Shown here piece after piece: positions 60,622-64,000 of a stretch of 64,000 nucleotides of DNA. How positions within the stretch are numbered: the stretch's first letter is position 1; every line of letters starts with the position of its first letter. A program made the position numbers and the translations under genes. The stretch covers positions 59,474-123,473 of the forward strand of contig JBLHLC010000008.1 in assembly GCA_047619685.1 (NCBI GenBank), read 5' to 3'. Below the pieces are notes generated by a model. The model was not told the DNA's origin. It saw only the letters and a program-made list of their open reading frames with translations, and did not search any database. Source of the stretch: JABDJZ01 sp047619685. GTDB lineage: Bacteria > Bacteroidota > Rhodothermia > Rhodothermales > UBA10348.

Positions 60622-62135
60622 ATCAGCGCCGTGCCAAGCAGGTATCGGAGGGCGCCGGGCCGCGAGGTCAAGAACACAATCAGCACGTAAAGCGCCGCGG
60701 CTGGCGGGGAAGCCAATAGACCCAGCAAGGCCAGAGGCAACGGTACGCGGGCCACGTTACTGATATCGATTGTCGCCCGCACCGGACCCCAGACGGCAGA
60801 AATCAACCACAGCGCCACGAAGGCCGGGGCTACTGCAGTCAGGGTTTCCTGCTGTAACCCGACGCTCAGCATCAGGAACGGGACCAAAGCCAACATCAAC
60901 CAGCGCGGCATCGTCACGAGTACCAGCAACTGGACGAACTTCATCCCACGGCGCCTCCCAAATGCTACGTGAAGAACCACGAGCCACATCAGGGACAGCC
61001 CGATTACGACCAAAGCCACGAACACGCCCAGACGCCCGCCCGATGCCGACAAGCCGTCCGCGAAGGACCGGCCGGCCGGCGACATCCAGGCCCACCATAT
61101 GTGGAAAATCCGGGTCGCAACGAAGACCTCAGAAAACCGGGCAACGATCATACCTGATGCCGCTCCCACTGAAACCATGACCAGTCCCGCCACAAGAATC
61201 AGGGAGTCCCGACCATCTCGGACCGCGTTTCGGTAGAACCCGTGGCCCGCAAAATATCGAGCTACGGTAGGCCAGAATCTGGGGGACCTTGCCCACGCAA
61301 TGAGCATGGTCAAGATGATCGCCCAGCCGACAACCACCGGCGTGCTGGTCCCCGTCTTCGGGTGGGTTGCCGGCGGCCTGTCGACCACGAACTTGCCCAC
61401 ACCAAGCGCTTCGCGGACCGCTGAAGCTGCCGGTCTGGGAGACCCCGACGCCGCCAGTAATCCGAAGGCTGGATTGCCCGGATCCGACCGAAAGGCATCT
61501 GGGGCCCTTTGGTCTCGCAGCCGGTGGATGAATACGGGCCCTTGGGGCTGCCCTCTCAGTGAGGCCTCCAGGCGTGAGACGAGCAAGCTTGCCTGGGCAT
61601 GTGGGTCCTGGCTGGCCTCCTCGCCCAACACTCCCCTGCCCCGGTGCAATGGGCCGTCATAAATGACGAAGTCTACGGAGCTGGAGCAAGGGTCGGGCGC
61701 CCGGGCCCAGGACACAATGTATGTGGGTACGGCAGAAGACTCTGAAAGCCCCGACAAAAGGCGACAAGTCTCCGGGTCGGAAGTTTGGGGTGCATAACCC
61801 AGCCCGACCGCGGCCGGACGAACACCTCGGCCGATCGCCGCAATCTGTGACGACAGGTACCCGGCACTATCCGCCAGTTGCGCGGTCGTCAGAAAGTCCG
61901 CCGCAATCTCCAGGTAGACCGCAATTCCCAGCGTGTCTGCCGCTTGGATGATCCATCGAGGCCGGTCGTGTGGCAGCCGGACCGCCCCCATTTTCAAATC
62001 TACCAGAACCGCCAGGTCGGCCACGATGGAGGCGTTATCCGCTGGCGGATCCCATACCGTCCCAACCACCTGGGCGCTCGCCGACGGCGCAGCCGTCAGC
62101 AAGAGGCAGAGAAGGAGCAGTCGGGTGGGTTTCAT
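60618..62135 (-). CDS. Exported TIM-barrel-like domain with multi-pass membrane C-terminus, unknown
   Basis: 505 residues. A signal peptide (LLLLCLLLTAAPSASAQ) precedes about 240 residues with a barrel-like pattern reminiscent of glycoside hydrolase family 2 catalytic domains (DLKMGAVRLPHDRPRWIIQA, ADTLGIAVYLEIAADFLTTA, VGLGYAPQTSDPE). The expected pair of catalytic glutamates is not clearly visible. From about 268 to 500 there are five or six membrane segments (VVVGWAIILTMLIAW, FVALVVIGLSLMWLVVLHVA, LLGLLASPPAAALYVLIVFL). I know of no characterised protein with this arrangement. It may be an envelope carbohydrate sensor or pseudoenzyme. Confidence 0.8.
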   Translation of the reverse strand: MKPTRLLLLCLLLTAAPSASAQVVGTVWDPPADNASIVADLAVLVDLKMGAVRLPHDRPRWIIQAADTLGIAVYLEIAADFLTTAQLADSAGYLSSQIAAIGRGVRPAAVGLGYAPQTSDPETCRLLSGLSESSAVPTYIVSWARAPDPCSSSVDFVIYDGPLHRGRGVLGEEASQDPHAQASLLVSRLEASLRGQPQGPVFIHRLRDQRAPDAFRSDPGNPAFGLLAASGSPRPAASAVREALGVGKFVVDRPPATHPKTGTSTPVVVGWAIILTMLIAWARSPRFWPTVARYFAGHGFYRNAVRDGRDSLILVAGLVMVSVGAASGMIVARFSEVFVATRIFHIWWAWMSPAGRSFADGLSASGGRLGVFVALVVIGLSLMWLVVLHVAFGRRRGMKFVQLLVLVTMPRWLMLALVPFLMLSVGLQQETLTAVAPAFVALWLISAVWGPVRATIDISNVARVPLPLALLGLLASPPAAALYVLIVFLTSRPGALRYLLGTALI

Positions 62136-62160
62136 ACAGACGAAAAGTAAGAAACGACGC

Positions 62161-62186
62161 GAGCCGCGCTCGTTGGAACGCGGCTC
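62161..62186. other. RNA hairpin upstream of the membrane TIM-barrel gene
   Basis: GAGCCGCG, ten bases, CGCGGCTC: an 8-bp perfect GC-rich stem located in the 173-base gap between ftsZ and the membrane protein gene (62136-62308). No T-tract follows on either strand, so it is not a standard intrinsic terminator. Confidence 0.5.
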
Positions 62187-62236
62187 ACGTCGACCGAACC
62201 TCGCGGTTTCGCTGCGCCGACAGCCCTCGACGGGTA

Positions 62237-62257
62237 TCGGATATGCTCAGTATCCGA
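62237..62257. other. RNA hairpin in the ftsZ downstream region
   Basis: TCGGATA, seven bases, TATCCGA: 7-bp perfect stem, between two GC-rich hairpins. Function unknown; it may contribute to 3'-end stability or termination of ftsZ mRNA. Confidence 0.45.
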
Positions 62258-62278
62258 TCGCAAAACCAGGCAGGTAAT

Positions 62279-62296
62279 GCGCCCCCTCAGGGGCGC
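62279..62296. terminator. GC-rich hairpin next to the ftsZ stop, possible terminator
   Basis: GCGCCCC, four bases (CTCA), GGGGCGC, followed on the plus strand by GTTTTC. It lies 13 bases beyond the ftsZ stop (minus strand). The T-run is on the plus strand, where there is no gene ending, so for ftsZ it would be a terminator without a U-tract. Confidence 0.5.
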
Positions 62297-62308
62297 GTTT
62301 TCAGGGTT

Positions 62309-63571
62309 CTAGTCCAGCATTTTGCGCAGGAAGGCCGGCATGTCTTCCTTCTCCGACGGCACGTGCGCTACGCGCTTCTCAATGTCCTCAGCCTGCAGGC
62401 GCCTCACTCGGGACGGAGCTCCGTCTCCCTCCGTCTTGGCAGGCGATTCGACTGACAGGGAAGCGGTCCGCCGCTGATAGGCTGGCATGTCGAGTTTCTG
62501 AAGCGCCTCTTCTCCCTTGTACTGGATCACGGGGCCTGCCTCATCCAGAGGAAGCGTAAGGTGACGGCCGCCAATCTGGGTTGTGGACCTTGCTGGCGTG
62601 TCAAAGCCGGTTGCAATGACGGTGATGCGGAGTTCGTCTCCCATCTCCTCGTCAATCACGGTACCGAAGATTACCTCTACATCCTCGCCGGCCTCGCGCT
62701 GGATAATGCTGGTTGCCGCCGTGGCTTCGCGGATGCCCAGCGATTTTCCGGCGGTGATGTTCACCAGCACATTTCTCGCGCCATGGATCGAGAGCCCGTC
62801 AAGGAGTGGACTGGCCAAGGCTTCTTGAGCGGCCTTTTCCGCCCGGCCGTCGCCGGATGCCATCGCAGCCCCCATGAGAGCCGTCCCGCCCTCCTTCATG
62901 GTGGTCCTCACGTCCGCAAAGTCCAGGTTTATCAGACCATGGACGGTGATGAGGTCGCTGATCCCGCGGGTAGCGTTGTACAACACCTCGTCAGCCTTGC
63001 TAAAAGCGTCCATCAGCGTGGTATTGACATCGGCCATATCCAGCAGCCGCTCGTTGGGGATGATTATCAGCGTATCAACGTTCTCTTTGAGTAGCTGAAT
63101 CCCTGTTTCCGCGGCTTGATGACGACGACGCCCTTCGCAGTCAAACGGTTTGGTCACGATGGCGACCGACAGGATCCCGAGTTCCCTGGCAATGGCCGCC
63201 ACGATGGGCGCACCACCAGTGCCGGTGCCACCACCCATGCCGGCGGTGATAAAGATCATGTCGAAGCTGCGCAGCATCTCGGTCAGATCCCCACGGGTCT
63301 CCTCGATAGCGTGCGCCCCGACGGCCGGACGGGCCCCTGCGCCGAGACCCTTGGTAAGGTCGCGCCCGGCCTGGATCTTGGTCTGGGCCTTGTTCATGGC
63401 CAGCGCCTGCGAGTCGGTGTTGATCGCAAAGAACTCCACGCCGTGGATGCCCTGCTTGATCATGTTGTTGACGGCGTTTCCGCCGCCACCTCCGACGCCT
63501 ACAACGGCAATCTTGGCGTCCTCGTTCAATGCGTCATCAAATGCAAAATGTGAGCTAAAAAGTTGATCCAT
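62309..63571 (-). CDS. ftsZ: Cell division GTPase FtsZ
   Basis: 420-residue tubulin-like GTPase that forms the division ring. The GTP-binding T1 loop is VVGVGGGGGNAVNNMI (23-38), the signature GGGTGTGGAP is at 113-122, and the T7-loop motif LDFADVRTTM lies near 215. The C-terminal peptide MPAFLRKMLD binds FtsA and other partners. A strong Shine-Dalgarno GGAGG (63582-63578) lies six bases before the ATG, unusual in this window where most genes lack one. The upstream neighbour is ftsA. Three hairpins follow the gene. Confidence 0.98.
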   Translation of the reverse strand: MDQLFSSHFAFDDALNEDAKIAVVGVGGGGGNAVNNMIKQGIHGVEFFAINTDSQALAMNKAQTKIQAGRDLTKGLGAGARPAVGAHAIEETRGDLTEMLRSFDMIFITAGMGGGTGTGGAPIVAAIARELGILSVAIVTKPFDCEGRRRHQAAETGIQLLKENVDTLIIIPNERLLDMADVNTTLMDAFSKADEVLYNATRGISDLITVHGLINLDFADVRTTMKEGGTALMGAAMASGDGRAEKAAQEALASPLLDGLSIHGARNVLVNITAGKSLGIREATAATSIIQREAGEDVEVIFGTVIDEEMGDELRITVIATGFDTPARSTTQIGGRHLTLPLDEAGPVIQYKGEEALQKLDMPAYQRRTASLSVESPAKTEGDGAPSRVRRLQAEDIEKRVAHVPSEKEDMPAFLRKMLD

Positions 63572-63626
63572 TTGGTTCCTCCAGGGCGGTTGGGCTGTTG
63601 CCCGCGCTTAGCGCGCGAGCGGAGAA

Positions 63627-63646
63627 GGCCGGTGAGCAGTCCGGCC
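63627..63646. other. Hairpin between ftsA and ftsZ
   Basis: GGCCGG, eight bases, CCGGCC: 6-bp stem in the 97-base gap 63572-63668. On the minus strand it is followed by TTCTCC, so it could attenuate transcription from ftsA into ftsZ, adjusting their ratio; this is inference. Confidence 0.4.
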
Positions 63647-63668
63647 CTCTTCAAGGGCAATAGGGGTG

Positions 63669-64000
63669 TTATAGTTCGTCGAACCAGGTTTTCATGCGGT
63701 TCGCAATTTTTCCGACAAGTCGTTCGCCGGCCATGACGGGTTCGTCCAGATCACGTGCCACCATGTCCGATCGGAACGGGGTGCCGCCAATCATCTCGGG
63801 GCGCAGACCGTAAAGGACCAGACCCACCGCAGTCGCAAACTTGGGGTCGCTGACCTCCTGTACGAGTCCGCCGGCCAACCCCATGGGTTTGCCGATCCGG
63901 GCTTCGAGGCCCAGTATTTCTGACGCGAGGCCCGCAGCGCCTTCGACCAGCGAGCCGCCGCCGGTCAACACGACGCCCGCGGACAGGTGTCGACCGTAGC
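63669..64000 (-). CDS. ftsA: Cell division protein FtsA, C-terminal part (cut by window edge)
   Basis: The frame is open to the window edge and encodes the last 110 or so residues of the actin-like FtsA. GRHLSAGVVLTGGGSLVEGA is the phosphate-2/adenosine motif, and EARIGKPMGLAG and PKFATAVGLVLYGL follow as in other FtsA proteins. The C-terminus VGKIANRMKTWFDEL looks like the amphipathic helix that anchors FtsA in the membrane. It lies directly upstream of ftsZ as in most bacteria. The start is outside the window. Confidence 0.95.
   Translation of the reverse strand, partial: YGRHLSAGVVLTGGGSLVEGAAGLASEILGLEARIGKPMGLAGGLVQEVSDPKFATAVGLVLYGLRPEMIGGTPFRSDMVARDLDEPVMAGERLVGKIANRMKTWFDEL

Overview
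The window looks like a chromosomal segment of a high-GC member of the Bacteroidota/Rhodothermota side of the tree, most probably a Rhodothermales-like marine or environmental lineage. The indicators are C-terminal type IX secretion (T9SS) sorting domains on two secreted proteins, two TonB-dependent receptors with carboxypeptidase-regulatory-like N-termini each followed by a DUF4249 lipoprotein, a FtsZ ending in the PAFLRKML-type peptide, and frequent GTG/TTG starts with weak or absent Shine-Dalgarno sequences. Coding density is very high: no gap exceeds about 300 bases, and many genes overlap by 1-4 bases.

Layout. 1-1516: 3' part of an acyl-CoA synthetase. 1532-7071 (minus): a five-gene 4-hydroxyproline catabolic operon (deaminase/DapA-like, GntR regulator, 2-oxoglutarate semialdehyde dehydrogenase, epimerase, FAD dehydrogenase) with a good promoter and an overlapping palindrome. 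7132-11908 (minus): an imuB - DUF6504 - dnaE2 mutasome cassette with direct repeats inside its promoter. 12059-13467: a creatininase-family amidohydrolase and a CAT-fold acyltransferase. 13513-13586: tRNA-Pro(CGG) with its own terminator. 13733-18859: small housekeeping and secreted genes (YjdM, a lipoprotein hydrolase, a decayed hydrolase pseudogene, YbjQ, DUF305, LVIVD repeats). 18863-23279: a TPR protein, a DUF1624-SGNH fusion, an NTF2-like protein and a VOC protein.

23400-26052 is a compact two-gene module: a GNAT acetyltransferase fused to a C39-like cysteine peptidase, followed by a RimK-like ATP-grasp ligase. 26090-29969 (minus) holds a Rieske-glutamate synthase fusion, a sugar isomerase/epimerase-like barrel and a Gfo/Idh/MocA oxidoreductase. 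30114-33206: PhoB/PhoR-like two-component pair, MarR regulator, queuosine-precursor transporter. 33302-37633: three tandem secreted proteins, each with seven FG-GAP/VCBS repeats. 37623-39323: IlvE and a family 2 glycosyltransferase. 39340-45720: two tandem TonB receptor/DUF4249 pairs. 45817-53244: a small membrane protein, GNAT, M1 aminopeptidase with T9SS domain, ChlI/MoxR-like AAA ATPase, amidohydrolase, PLP decarboxylase and a BFD-like ferredoxin.

53341-60621 (plus) reads as an envelope-related series: TolC-type outer-membrane factor, MlaC-like protein, a flippase-like membrane domain fused to a CDP-polyol phosphotransferase domain, inositol-3-phosphate synthase, a CTP:inositol-1-phosphate cytidylyltransferase-like protein and a DUF3047 protein. 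Together they suggest synthesis of CDP-inositol beside an enzyme of a class that uses CDP-activated polyols; this is the most interesting candidate system in the window, with the GNAT-C39/RimK module second. 60618-62135 is an orphan exported TIM-barrel-like plus membrane protein, and 62309-64000 is the end of the division cluster (ftsZ and the C-terminus of ftsA, both minus strand).
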